A DNA stretch of 64,000 nucleotides. It comes from Terriglobia bacterium (GTDB lineage Bacteria > Acidobacteriota > Terriglobia > Terriglobales > Acidobacteriaceae). The stretch lies in NCBI GenBank assembly GCA_020073465.1, contig JAIQFC010000009.1, positions 110,452 through 174,451 of the forward strand, written 5' to 3'. Shown here piece by piece: positions 54,785 to 63,191 of the stretch. Within the stretch, counting starts at the first letter, position 1, and every line of letters starts with the position of its first letter. The position numbers and the translations under genes were made by a program. The notes below the pieces were generated by a model. It was not told the origin of the DNA, did not search any database, and saw only the letters and a program-made list of their open reading frames with translations.

Positions 54785-56050
54785 ATGACCGCTCGTCAGT
54801 TTCACGACCGTCACTTTCCTGTCCGCCCCAACCTCGAACAACTCAAACATCAGGCCAAGGACTTGCTGCGCGCCATCCGCCGAGCCGATCCCGCTGCAGT
54901 CGCCGAGTTGCACAAACGTCACCCCAAACCAATCGAGCCCGCCGACGCCAAGCTCGCCGACGCGCAATTCACGTTAGCCCGAAGTTACGGCCTCTCCAGC
55001 TGGCCTCGCCTCGTGACCGCATGCCGCATGACTGATGCCATCTGGCGCGGTGACATCGAGACCGTCCGCAACCTGGTGTTGAAAGATCCTCGCCTCTTGC
55101 ACGAAGCCGCGCGTGGCCTGCCCGACAGCAACTGGGGGCCGCCAATGTCCTATGCCGCCAACGTCGGCCAGGACGCGATCATCCTGATGCTCCGCGACCT
55201 CGGCGCAACTGACCTCCAACACGCATTCGACCGAGCCTGCCTGCAAGGCCGGATCGAAACCGCCCGCCGCCTGTACGCGATGGGCGCCCGTCCCGCCTCC
55301 GGCTGCGTGATGGGCCCATGTGAAACGCTGAACGCCTCAGGTCTCGCCCTATTGTTCGAACTCGGCGCCGAATTCGCCGACGAGCACGGCGACCGCCTCG
55401 CCCCCATCGCGCTGCTTCTTCAAACCTATTCTCGCGGTCCCAGAGGAAAACACGAATGCCTCGAACTCCTGGCCACGCGCGGCATTCATCTTCCCGACAC
55501 TTCCCCGATGGCCGTGCATCGCGGCCGCACCGATCTACTCGAAGCCCATCTTGCTCATGACCCTCATCTCCTGACCCGCACCTTCTCCCACGAGGAAATC
55601 TATCCACCAGAACTCGGGTGCCACGCTGACCATTCGCTGGCACTGCACGGCGCACCGCTCGCTGGCACAACCCTCTTGCACCTCTGCGTAGATTTCGACG
55701 AAATAGAAATCGCACGCTGGCTGATAGCGCATGGGATGAACGTAAACGCAAAGGCCGCCATCGACCCCGACGGCTTCGGCGGCCACACCGCGCTGTTCGG
55801 ATGCGTAGTCTCGCAGCCCTACCGTTGCGGTCTGCAACAGGACGCCGCCTTCACCCGCCTGCTCCTCGACCACGGCGCCGATCCCAACTCCCGCGCGTCC
55901 TTGAGAAAACGCCTGCGCTTCGTCCGCGACGATTCCATGCACGAATACCGCGACGTCACGCCCTTGTCGTGGGGTGAGCGCTTCCACGATCAGGACTGGG
56001 TGAACCGCCCAGCCATGCGCCTGATCGCCGCGCGCGGCGGGCAGCTCTGA
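54785..56050 (+). CDS. Ankyrin-repeat protein
   Basis: Cytosolic protein of 421 residues; AAGGAGG lies a few bases before the ATG. An N-terminal helical part (LEQLKHQAKDLLRAIRRADPAA) is followed by ankyrin-type repeats (for example AANVGQDAIILMLRDLGATDLQ, GTTLLHLCVDFDEIEIARWLIAHGMNVNA, HTALFGCVV, FTRLLLDHGADPNSR). A protein-binding module; the partner is not evident. Acidobacteria carry many such proteins. Confidence 0.85.
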   Translation: MTARQFHDRHFPVRPNLEQLKHQAKDLLRAIRRADPAAVAELHKRHPKPIEPADAKLADAQFTLARSYGLSSWPRLVTACRMTDAIWRGDIETVRNLVLKDPRLLHEAARGLPDSNWGPPMSYAANVGQDAIILMLRDLGATDLQHAFDRACLQGRIETARRLYAMGARPASGCVMGPCETLNASGLALLFELGAEFADEHGDRLAPIALLLQTYSRGPRGKHECLELLATRGIHLPDTSPMAVHRGRTDLLEAHLAHDPHLLTRTFSHEEIYPPELGCHADHSLALHGAPLAGTTLLHLCVDFDEIEIARWLIAHGMNVNAKAAIDPDGFGGHTALFGCVVSQPYRCGLQQDAAFTRLLLDHGADPNSRASLRKRLRFVRDDSMHEYRDVTPLSWGERFHDQDWVNRPAMRLIAARGGQL

Positions 56051-56180
56051 GAGGAACAGCCGCGAAGCGGCGAAAGAATGCAGCCCACAGCTTGCCCTGA
56101 GCCTGCCGAAGGGGCGCAAGCCGTGGGTTATATGTCAGGACAATCACAAGCCCCGAAGGGGCGAAAGAACAGCCTCAAGA
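56051..56180. repeat. AGCCGCGAAGCGGCGAAAGAA / AGCCCCGAAGGGGCGAAAGAA repeat pair
   Basis: Two hairpins of the form CAGCCGCGAAGCGGCGAAAG and AAGCCCCGAAGGGGCGAAAG surround CAGCCCACAGCTTGCC...GCAAGCCGTGGGTT. A short repeat cluster between the ankyrin and glycohydrolase genes. Confidence 0.65.
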
Positions 56181-56220
56181 GGACACTAGCAGGTTAGAAT
56201 TCCGCACAGGAATTGCTCTC

Positions 56221-57600
56221 ATGACAAAAATACTCACTCTTTGTTTGACGATCACTCTCTTCTCAACCTCCGCATTCGCCCGCCCGCGGTCCTCCGATTC
56301 TCGAAAAACCGCTCCCACCAACCCTCTGATGCGCGAACTCGACTATGACACCTATCTCGACAAGGTCCAGGGCGCCTGGCTCGGCAAAATGATCGGCGTC
56401 ACCTTCGGCGCTCCCTGGGAATTCCAATACCAGAACACGCCCATCGGATTCGACATCACCGACTGGCCGCTATCTGCTACCCGCATGAAGGACTACCGCC
56501 AGCGCGCCTCCAACAAACCCGGCGATTGGACCCCGATCACACGCGAGGCTGACAACCAACAAGTCCATCTCGTCCACGACTTCATCCTCGATTCCGAAAA
56601 AGAGCATCCCAGCTTCGGCATTCCCGACAACGACGACATCTACATCAACCTGCTCTTCCTCTACTGCATGCGCCGCTACGGCATTGACGTTGATCCCGTC
56701 ACCGTCGCCCGCGAGTGGGACAAAAAGATTCGACAGGTCTGGCACGCCAACGACGCCGGACTTGCCAACATCCGCAAAGGCATCCTCCCGCCCGACTCCG
56801 GTCACCCGCGCAATAACCTTCACGCCGACGACATCGATTTCCAGATCGAGTCCGACATTTTTGGCATGATCGCTCCTGGCCTGCCGCAAGTTTCGAACCG
56901 CTACGGCGAACGCATGGGCCACATCATGAACTACGGAGACGGCGTTTACGGCGGCATGTTCATTGCTGCCATGTATACGCAGGCGTTCTTCGCCAAAAAT
57001 ATTCGCGAAGTCGTCGAGAACGGACTGAAAGCGATTCCCGCGCAGAGCCTCTACGCCCAGACCATCCACGACGTGATCCAGTGGCACGACCAGTATCCCA
57101 ACGACTGGCTCAAGACCTGGCATCTGGTACAGGCAAAGTGGGGCGAGGTCGATCACTGCCCCGACGGCTACAAGCAACCGTTCAATATCGACGCCAAGCT
57201 GAACGGCGCCTACGTTGTTATGGGGCTACTCTACGGCGACGGCGACTGGTACAAGACCATGAACTACGCGACTCGCGCCGGCCAGGATGCCGACTGCAAT
57301 CCCGCCAACGCCGCCGGTATCTTAGGTACTCTGATCGGCGCGCACGCCATCCCCGCCGAATACGGCGAACCGGTTCACAACACTTATTGGAACAAGACTC
57401 TCGCTGGCCTTCCTGATTCCTACGAGGTCGACGCCCTCGCCGGCGACACCGCCCAGATCGGTCTCAAAATCCTGCTCGCCAACGGCGGAGAAGTCGTCTC
57501 CCGATCCGGCAAGCTCGTGCTGCGTGTTCCTCAGCAGGAGCCGACCCCACCGTCGAACCTGGAGCAGGTGAAATGGGACGGCGATAAACCCGTCCTCTGA
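56221..57600 (+). CDS. Secreted ADP-ribosylglycohydrolase-family protein
   Basis: Exported protein of 459 residues: signal peptide KILTLCLTITLFSTSAFA, then the ADP-ribosylglycohydrolase fold. N-terminal signature YLDKVQGAWLGKMIGVTFGAPWE, first metal motif GIPDNDDIYINLLFL, central YGDGVYGGMFIAAMYT, and second metal motif RAGQDADCNPANAAGILGTLIGAH. The usual family member is cytosolic; an exported copy suggests action on an extracellular or periplasmic ADP-ribose- or glycoside-like bond. A beta-mannosidase gene is next to it on the other strand. Confidence 0.88.
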   Translation: MTKILTLCLTITLFSTSAFARPRSSDSRKTAPTNPLMRELDYDTYLDKVQGAWLGKMIGVTFGAPWEFQYQNTPIGFDITDWPLSATRMKDYRQRASNKPGDWTPITREADNQQVHLVHDFILDSEKEHPSFGIPDNDDIYINLLFLYCMRRYGIDVDPVTVAREWDKKIRQVWHANDAGLANIRKGILPPDSGHPRNNLHADDIDFQIESDIFGMIAPGLPQVSNRYGERMGHIMNYGDGVYGGMFIAAMYTQAFFAKNIREVVENGLKAIPAQSLYAQTIHDVIQWHDQYPNDWLKTWHLVQAKWGEVDHCPDGYKQPFNIDAKLNGAYVVMGLLYGDGDWYKTMNYATRAGQDADCNPANAAGILGTLIGAHAIPAEYGEPVHNTYWNKTLAGLPDSYEVDALAGDTAQIGLKILLANGGEVVSRSGKLVLRVPQQEPTPPSNLEQVKWDGDKPVL

Positions 57601-57655
57601 GATCGGAAGGTGTTGTTGTGCATAGCGGATTCCAAACGTCAACAACTCTGCCGGC

Positions 57656-57708
57656 GTCATCCTGAGTGGAGCCGTTCTTCAGGCGGAGCGAAGGATCTGG
57701 CGTGCATC
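57656..57708. repeat. TGTCATCCTGAGCG-family half element
   Basis: GTCATCCTGAGTGGAGCCG...GGATCTGGCGTGCATC between two convergent genes; nearly the same as 45380-45434. Confidence 0.78.
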
Positions 57709-57742
57709 GCCACTGCACACAACGGTAAACCCACCACGTTGT

Positions 57743-60409
57743 CTAATAATGTGTCCCCTGACTCGCGAACGCATCCGTCAGTGAAACGATCTTCATTGCA
57801 CTCTTCAGCTGATCGAGTGTGGCCGAAGTCTTCAGCGTAATCGTCACTGCCTCGTTCGGGACCAAATCGAAATAGTTGTCCGAAACCTGCACCTCGAGAT
57901 CGCCAAAGGAAACATTCACGCCGCGCGCCAGCACTGCCGACTGCAGCGTCAGCGTGTAACCGTCCGCAGTCTTCGTCAGCGAACTCTCGATCTTCGGGCT
58001 TGCCGGCAGCTCCAGGTTGTGCGTGGTGTCAAAGAGCACGAGATTGCGCGACGTTCTCTTGCCGTTCACATCCAGGTCAACCACCAGGAAACTACGCTGC
58101 GGACTACTCTTCGCCGCATCCGCAAATAGTTCTTTGTTGTCGAGTGTCAGATAAACCGCGCTTGAGGCCGCTGGAATCTGAACCTCCTGCAACTTCTCCA
58201 GCAGTATGTTCCCCGCAAAATCCAGCAGCCGCGCGTGAATCTTGCCGGCGAGAGGCTGCAGCTTGTCCGAAACGACGTATACCTCCACCTTGTCGTCATG
58301 CGCGTACGGCGAAATCAGCACATCGTCATAGAACCGCCGCGCATAGTACTGCAGCGCCTTCCACCGTCCGTAGTAGTCGATGCTCGCCCACGACGCGACC
58401 GGCCAGCAATCATTCAGCTGCCAGTACATCGAACCCATGGTCCGCGGACGGTTCCGCCGCAGATGCTCCGCGCCCAGCTTGATCACTTCCGCCTGCTGCA
58501 CCTGGCTCAAGTAGACAAATGAAGCAAAGTCCTTCGGCTCGCGGTACTCCCGCAACATATAAGTAAGGATGCGCTCGTTCCCGCCCTTGTTTCTCTGATG
58601 CGATTGCATGACCGTGGACCGAATATCGAGGTCCTCCGGCTTGGCAAACTCCCGGATCGTCCGCATCTCGGGAAACGATTGAAACCCATACTCCGACATG
58701 AACCGCGGCTTCACCTTCAGATAGTCGGTTGGCGGCGCCAGCGCATGCCACACCGTCCAGAAATGCATGTCGCCGTTGTGATCCTGATCCGGAGGCTCCT
58801 CGAAATTCGCACTCGGCGAACTCGGCGTGTAAGGCACAGGATCCGCATAGTCGTGCACCGCGGATTTAAGAATATCCGCAAACATCACCATGTAGTCCTG
58901 CCAGACGCGCTCGCTGACTGGCCTCGGCTCGGAGTCGCGAAAGGCTTGCCGGTCGCCCCAATGCAGCCATCCCGTCTCCACTTCATTATTCCCGCACCAC
59001 AACACAATGCTCGGATGCTCCCGCAGCCGCGTAATCTGCTCGATCGCCTCCTCCCGCACGTTCTCTTGAAAGGCAACATCCCCAGGAAGCATATCCCCGC
59101 CGAACATAAATTCCTGCCAGACCAGGATGCCGAGCTCGTCGGCGATGTCGTAGAAATCGTCAGCTTCGTAGTGTCCGCCGCCCCACTCGCGAACCATATT
59201 CATGTGCGCGTCGCGCGCCGCTTCCAGAATCCTGCGATGCTGCTCCGTAGTCACGCGGCTGGGAAAGCTGTCGTACGGAATCATGTTTGCGCCCTTGGCA
59301 AAAACCGGAACCCCGTTGATGACGAACTCAAAACTCTTCCCCCACTGGTCGGCCGCGCGCCGCAGTTCCACCGAACGCAGTCCGGTCTTCACGTCCGCAT
59401 GAGCGACGGTGTTTTTCCCAACGCGAACAGTGGCAGAAAAGTGATACCGGTCCTGCGCTCCATAGCCGACTGGATACCACAGCTTCGGAGAGGCCAGACG
59501 AATCGGGAACACAACGTGATTCGTCCCCGGATCAAGCTGCACAGTCAGCGTACCGTCGCTGACCGGCTTCCCGCCGAGTTCCTCATGGCCGAAACTGACC
59601 GTCGCCGTGGCGGCCTGATTCGCTTCAATCTGCAGTTCGGCGGAGAGTTTGGCCAGGTCTTTCGCAATATTTTGCTGATGGATGTGAAAATTCTTGATGC
59701 GCAGTGAATCCCAAACTTCCAGCCGCACTGGCTTCCAAATCCCTTCCGTAACAAACCGCGGCCCCCAGTCCCATCCATATTGATAAGGGGCCTTCCGTGT
59801 GTAAGGGGCAGTCGCGATGCCTTCCTCATTGCCGCCGTTCTGAGTCGAGATCGCCGGCAGCACGTACGGCAGCGACTTCACATACGGCAACATCTTCGTG
59901 ATCGGAGAATGAAAGACAATCCGCAGTGTGTTCGCACCCGGCTGCAGCAGCGCCTTCACCGCGACCCGCCACCGCCGGAACATGTTGTCAGACTGAAGAA
60001 TCGGATGTTCGTTCAAAGAAACGTCAGCAAATGTGTCCAGTCCGTCGAAGACCAGATCGACGTGTTCCCGCGCCAGCGTGGCGGCGTCAACCTGGAACGC
60101 AGTCTGGTATTCCCAGTCCGACTCGCCAATCCACTGCAGTCGCGATTCGTTGTCCTGGTAGAACGGTTCGGGAATTAAATGGTTTTCCAGCAGGTCCGTT
60201 TGCACCACACCTGGCACGTGGGCGGGATGCCATCCCTGCAATGCTGTTTGTGCCTTCGCGGCATCAGGCCCGCTGATGAAGCGAAACTGCCAGCCCGAAT
60301 GCAGTTCACGCGACGCCGGCTCTGCTGCGAGAACCCGCATCGCTGAAAATCCCACGATGGATAAGACAAGAAGACGGATCAGGATCACGAAGGCTTTGGG
60401 CCGTTGCAT
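57743..60409 (-). CDS. Beta-mannosidase, GH2
   Basis: Secreted exo-mannosidase of 888 residues with signal peptide FVILIRLLVLSIVGFSAMRVLA. Architecture of GH2 beta-mannosidases: jelly roll (LHSGWQFRFISG, LVFDGLDTFADVSLNEHPI), Ig-like linker, TIM barrel (GANMIPYDSFPSRV, MNMVREWGGGHYE) with acid/base Glu about 476 in LWCGNNEVETGW and nucleophile Glu about 573 in FMSEYGFQSFP, then two C-terminal Ig-like domains. Releases mannose from mannan-type oligosaccharides. Confidence 0.95.
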   Translation of the reverse strand: MQRPKAFVILIRLLVLSIVGFSAMRVLAAEPASRELHSGWQFRFISGPDAAKAQTALQGWHPAHVPGVVQTDLLENHLIPEPFYQDNESRLQWIGESDWEYQTAFQVDAATLAREHVDLVFDGLDTFADVSLNEHPILQSDNMFRRWRVAVKALLQPGANTLRIVFHSPITKMLPYVKSLPYVLPAISTQNGGNEEGIATAPYTRKAPYQYGWDWGPRFVTEGIWKPVRLEVWDSLRIKNFHIHQQNIAKDLAKLSAELQIEANQAATATVSFGHEELGGKPVSDGTLTVQLDPGTNHVVFPIRLASPKLWYPVGYGAQDRYHFSATVRVGKNTVAHADVKTGLRSVELRRAADQWGKSFEFVINGVPVFAKGANMIPYDSFPSRVTTEQHRRILEAARDAHMNMVREWGGGHYEADDFYDIADELGILVWQEFMFGGDMLPGDVAFQENVREEAIEQITRLREHPSIVLWCGNNEVETGWLHWGDRQAFRDSEPRPVSERVWQDYMVMFADILKSAVHDYADPVPYTPSSPSANFEEPPDQDHNGDMHFWTVWHALAPPTDYLKVKPRFMSEYGFQSFPEMRTIREFAKPEDLDIRSTVMQSHQRNKGGNERILTYMLREYREPKDFASFVYLSQVQQAEVIKLGAEHLRRNRPRTMGSMYWQLNDCWPVASWASIDYYGRWKALQYYARRFYDDVLISPYAHDDKVEVYVVSDKLQPLAGKIHARLLDFAGNILLEKLQEVQIPAASSAVYLTLDNKELFADAAKSSPQRSFLVVDLDVNGKRTSRNLVLFDTTHNLELPASPKIESSLTKTADGYTLTLQSAVLARGVNVSFGDLEVQVSDNYFDLVPNEAVTITLKTSATLDQLKSAMKIVSLTDAFASQGTHY

Positions 60410-60497
60410 TTCGGACCACCTCGCAGCTTAATTAGAAATCGATTTTCTAGAGGGCCCAACAGGCTACACGAAAACCAGTGGCAGAGAAAGATAGGCC

Positions 60498-60530
60498 GTG
60501 TGGCGCGGACACTCTTGTCCGCGGCTCTTG
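60498..60530. repeat. Dispersed GTGTGGCGCGGAC...GTCCGCGG repeat
   Basis: GTGTGGCGCGGACACTCTTGTCCGCGG: an inverted CGCGGAC/GTCCGCG with a short loop. A variant (GTGTGGCGCGGGCGCCCTCGCCCGCG) is at 62239-62266. Confidence 0.7.
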
Positions 60531-60587
60531 ACTTTGCTTCTAACCAAGATCTTGAGTGCCGCCATGCGCTAAAGTCCGATCGAAAGA

Positions 60588-61649
60588 CTACTTCGCGCTC
60601 GGGCTGTCGGTTCCGTTCCTCGCCGCGAGTCTCTTGGTGACCAGGAAGCTCCATATGGTTTCGTTGGCATTCCAATCCTGGCTCGTCTTCCCGACTTGCT
60701 TCTCCACTTCATACTGTTCGCCTCCGGGCCAGGTGTTCCCCCCACCCTTTACGCTGTACGAAACCACCTGGGCGCCCTGCTGGCAGCCATCGTAGGTCTC
60801 GACCTTCGTCTCCATGCCGCCCTTTTCACGAGCCCGCAACTTGGTCTGGGATGGCTTCTCTCCGCAGCGATTGATCTTCGCCCACGCCTTCGCAGTGTCC
60901 TCCACCGAAACCACCGGCAGCTGAAGATTGTGCTCCGTGCCGCCGCCATGAGGAACCACCGGGTCCGACGTCCCGTTGATCATCACCACCGGAACCGGAC
61001 GCGACGGCAGGCAAGTCATCATTTTCGGCATGGCTGCTCCCACCGGAGCAATCGCAGCGATCCGGTCCGCCATCGTGCACCCCACCTTCATCACCATGAA
61101 CCCGCCCTCCGAGAGTCCGGCGGCATAGACTCGCGTCGTATCCACAGAAAACTTCTCCCCCATCTTGTCCAGCATTTGATTCAGAAACTCAATATCATCG
61201 GCCAATACGGATCTATTCTCGTCAGGACGCTCTCCTCCCGGCGGCCCTCTACGCGGATATCGCCTCGGGTACCCCCCGCCCGGATACCGGCGCGGCCCCG
61301 GCCCCATCACCCGCCTCAGGGGCGGACGAACCCCCACATTCCACCGTCCATGCAGCGCGCTGGGATAGACCGCAATGATGCTGTCCTTGTCGGCCAGTTC
61401 GTTGAAGCGCGTCAGCCGCGCCATGTCATCCCCATCCTGATTCATCCCATGCAGCAGGATCACCACCGGATATTTCCGCTCCTGATCGTATCCCCTGGGC
61501 AGCCGCACCACGTAAGCGCGATCCACATCATTGATCGTCACCTTCTCTTTGCTTTCCTGCGCCCGCGCACCACAAATAATGAACAGAATCGCCACCCAGA
61601 CTCCCGCAACTGACGCCGCCCGCACCCCGGTCCATTTCTCAGATTTCAT
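60588..61649 (-). CDS. PHB-depolymerase/feruloyl-esterase-like secreted hydrolase
   Basis: Exported alpha/beta hydrolase of 353 residues: signal peptide VAGVWVAILFIICGARAQ, oxyanion/first strand VILLHGMNQDGDDMA, nucleophile Ser about 179 in GLSEGGFMV, acid Asp in NGTSDPVVPHGGG. The motif that normally carries the catalytic histidine (GGGHTWPG in this family) reads GGGNTWPGG. Also has a proline/arginine/glycine-rich insert (GPRRYPGGGYPRRYPRRG). May cleave ester-linked ferulate, acetate or polyhydroxyalkanoate, if active. Confidence 0.85.
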   Translation of the reverse strand: MKSEKWTGVRAASVAGVWVAILFIICGARAQESKEKVTINDVDRAYVVRLPRGYDQERKYPVVILLHGMNQDGDDMARLTRFNELADKDSIIAVYPSALHGRWNVGVRPPLRRVMGPGPRRYPGGGYPRRYPRRGPPGGERPDENRSVLADDIEFLNQMLDKMGEKFSVDTTRVYAAGLSEGGFMVMKVGCTMADRIAAIAPVGAAMPKMMTCLPSRPVPVVMINGTSDPVVPHGGGTEHNLQLPVVSVEDTAKAWAKINRCGEKPSQTKLRAREKGGMETKVETYDGCQQGAQVVSYSVKGGGNTWPGGEQYEVEKQVGKTSQDWNANETIWSFLVTKRLAARNGTDSPSAK

Positions 61650-61744
61650 GCATTCTCCCGACAGCTACCCGAATCACTCCAGGCAGGACGATCCCTCCAC
61701 CTGGAAGCCTCCCCCTTGCCCGAGTTGGATGGCTCTAGATTAGC

Positions 61745-62221
61745 TTAAATACTACCCCCCTTCCCCACTTCCCCGAACACTCCCCACGCCTCCCGATACT
61801 GCTCCCACCGTGGCTCTCTGCTCTCGATATCCGGATACAGCCTCAGACTCTTCGCCCGCCCCACCGCCCCGATCGGCACCAGATACCACGCATCCACCGG
61901 CTGGACATGCGCCGCCAGCACATCAATCTCACCCGCCGTGTACCGCTTCTTCCCCTCCCCGCGCGTTGTGTGCACCGGTTGCACTTCATATCCCCGCTGG
62001 TACAGCCTCCCCGTCGCCTTTACCTGAACCCGCAGCAGCCGTCCACCCCGTCCCGCCCACACGATAAAGTCATACTTCTCGCTATCGCCCCACGGCAGCG
62101 CCACCCCAAACCCCATCGTCCACGCCTTCAGCAGAAACGCCGCCTGCGACACCTCTCCCATCCGCTTCGGATTCCTCCTCCTCCGCTCCCACCACGCTTC
62201 CCTCGGATCCGCCACCGCCAT
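61745..62221 (-). CDS. PD-(D/E)XK nuclease-like protein (intron-associated endonuclease type)
   Basis: Protein of 158 residues from the ATG at 62221. Nuclease core: a helix with E23 (MGEVSQAAFLL), then D51 in EKYDFIVW and the strand LLRVQVKAT with Q66-V-K68, matching the ND-xQxK form seen in the group-I-intron-associated PD-(D/E)XK family. The longer open frame to 62335 is translated from a dispersed repeat (62239-62266) and is not accepted as the start. Stand-alone copies are common in bacteria and their role is not known. Confidence 0.72.
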   Translation of the reverse strand: MAVADPREAWWERRRRNPKRMGEVSQAAFLLKAWTMGFGVALPWGDSEKYDFIVWAGRGGRLLRVQVKATGRLYQRGYEVQPVHTTRGEGKKRYTAGEIDVLAAHVQPVDAWYLVPIGAVGRAKSLRLYPDIESREPRWEQYREAWGVFGEVGKGGSI

Positions 62222-62238
62222 CAACCACGGCAGCACCT

Positions 62239-62266
62239 GTGTGGCGCGGGCGCCCTCGCCCGCGAT
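62239..62266. repeat. Dispersed GTGTGGCGCGGGC...GCCCGCG repeat
   Basis: Variant of the 60498-60530 repeat, just upstream of the nuclease-like gene. Confidence 0.65.
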
Positions 62267-62448
62267 TGTTTGGTTTCCCGACCACGATTCCGCTCCCATA
62301 AATCGACACCGCTCCTCTCCGCGCCGCTGGTTCACGACGCAGCTACATTTGATCTAAGCTGTTTTGCTTATAGTTAAAGGCTAAGCCTTCCTCTAGCCGA
62401 AGACAACACTTATTTCCGTTGTAATTCCTTATCCCGAAACGGAAAAGC

Positions 62449-62507
62449 GGGTGCCCCGTCCTTGTCTCTCCGTTCTTTGGAGAGACAGGGCGGGGCTTTT
62501 GACCTTG
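62449..62507. repeat. REP-A palindrome, left flank of the RAYT gene
   Basis: CCCCGTCCTTGTCTCTCC-gttcttt-GGAGAGACAGGGCGGGG, ending TTTTGACCTTG. Same as 54576-54635; found in inverted orientation on the right flank at 63118-63175. Confidence 0.9.
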
Positions 62508-62576
62508 TGATTCCCAATCTCGGAAACGCAGTGTGAAAACGTGCATAGATCACTGCGCTTTACCCGGCCTAGGGGT

Positions 62577-63191
62577 ATGGTCCACCGTATGCCGTGGGGC
62601 TTAAAGCGATTTCAGGAAGCCCGATGCCTGCACTTCGTTACCTTCAGCTGCTATCACCGCACCGACCTTCTGGCCACACCCTCCGCGCGTGACATCTTCG
62701 AGCAAACTCTGGAACGTGTGCGGCGGTGGTACGGATTCTACGTATGCGCTTACGTCGTAATGCCGGAGCACGTCCACTTGCTGGTCAGCGAGCCCGAGCG
62801 CGCCCGGCTCTCCGTCGCGCTTCAGATGCTCAAGCAGAATGTTGCTCACCAGTTACACCACCTGACGAACGACGGTCCGTTCTGGCAGGCCCGCTACTAC
62901 GATTTCAACGTATGGACCGAAGCCAAGCGGATTGAGAAGCTGCGCTACATCCATCGCAATCCCGTGAAGCGTGGATTGGTGCAAAGCCCGGAAGACTGGC
63001 CGTGGAGCAGCTTTCGCCACTATGTCTCCGGGGTTGAAGGTGTAGTCGAGATCGAATCCCAGTGGACCGTGAAAAGAAAGGAACAAATGGGAATCGTCTT
63101 CCAACCGTTTTCTCAAAGTCAAAACCCCCGCCCTGTCTCTCCCAAGAACGGAGAGACAAGGACGGGGCACCCCCAACAAAAGTGTGAATAA
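62577..63191 (+). CDS. REP-associated tyrosine transposase (RAYT, IS200-like)
   Basis: Y1/HUH transposase of 204 residues. The ATG at 62577 follows AGGGGT; the family core begins RFQEARCLHFVTFSCYHR. HUH metal site: MPEHVHLLVS (H65, H67). C-terminal family block FWQARYYDFNVW, KLRYIHRNPVKRGL, DWPWSSFRHY. The last 20 or so residues (QNPRPVSPKNGETRTGHP) are read through a REP-A copy. RAYTs act on REP palindromes; here the gene sits between inverted REP-A copies, as expected for the bacterial RAYT/REP pairing. Confidence 0.9.
   Translation: MVHRMPWGLKRFQEARCLHFVTFSCYHRTDLLATPSARDIFEQTLERVRRWYGFYVCAYVVMPEHVHLLVSEPERARLSVALQMLKQNVAHQLHHLTNDGPFWQARYYDFNVWTEAKRIEKLRYIHRNPVKRGLVQSPEDWPWSSFRHYVSGVEGVVEIESQWTVKRKEQMGIVFQPFSQSQNPRPVSPKNGETRTGHPQQKCE
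63118..63175. repeat. REP-A palindrome, right flank, inverted, overlapping the RAYT 3' end
   Basis: CCCCGCCCTGTCTCTCC...GGAGAGACAAGGACGGGG: reverse complement of the copy at 62449-62507. It forms the last codons of the RAYT gene. Confidence 0.9.

Noticed and set aside
62343..62546. Small minus-strand ORF upstream of the RAYT gene
   Set aside because: Most of it (QKPRPVSPKNGETRTGHP) is simply the REP-A palindrome read as protein.
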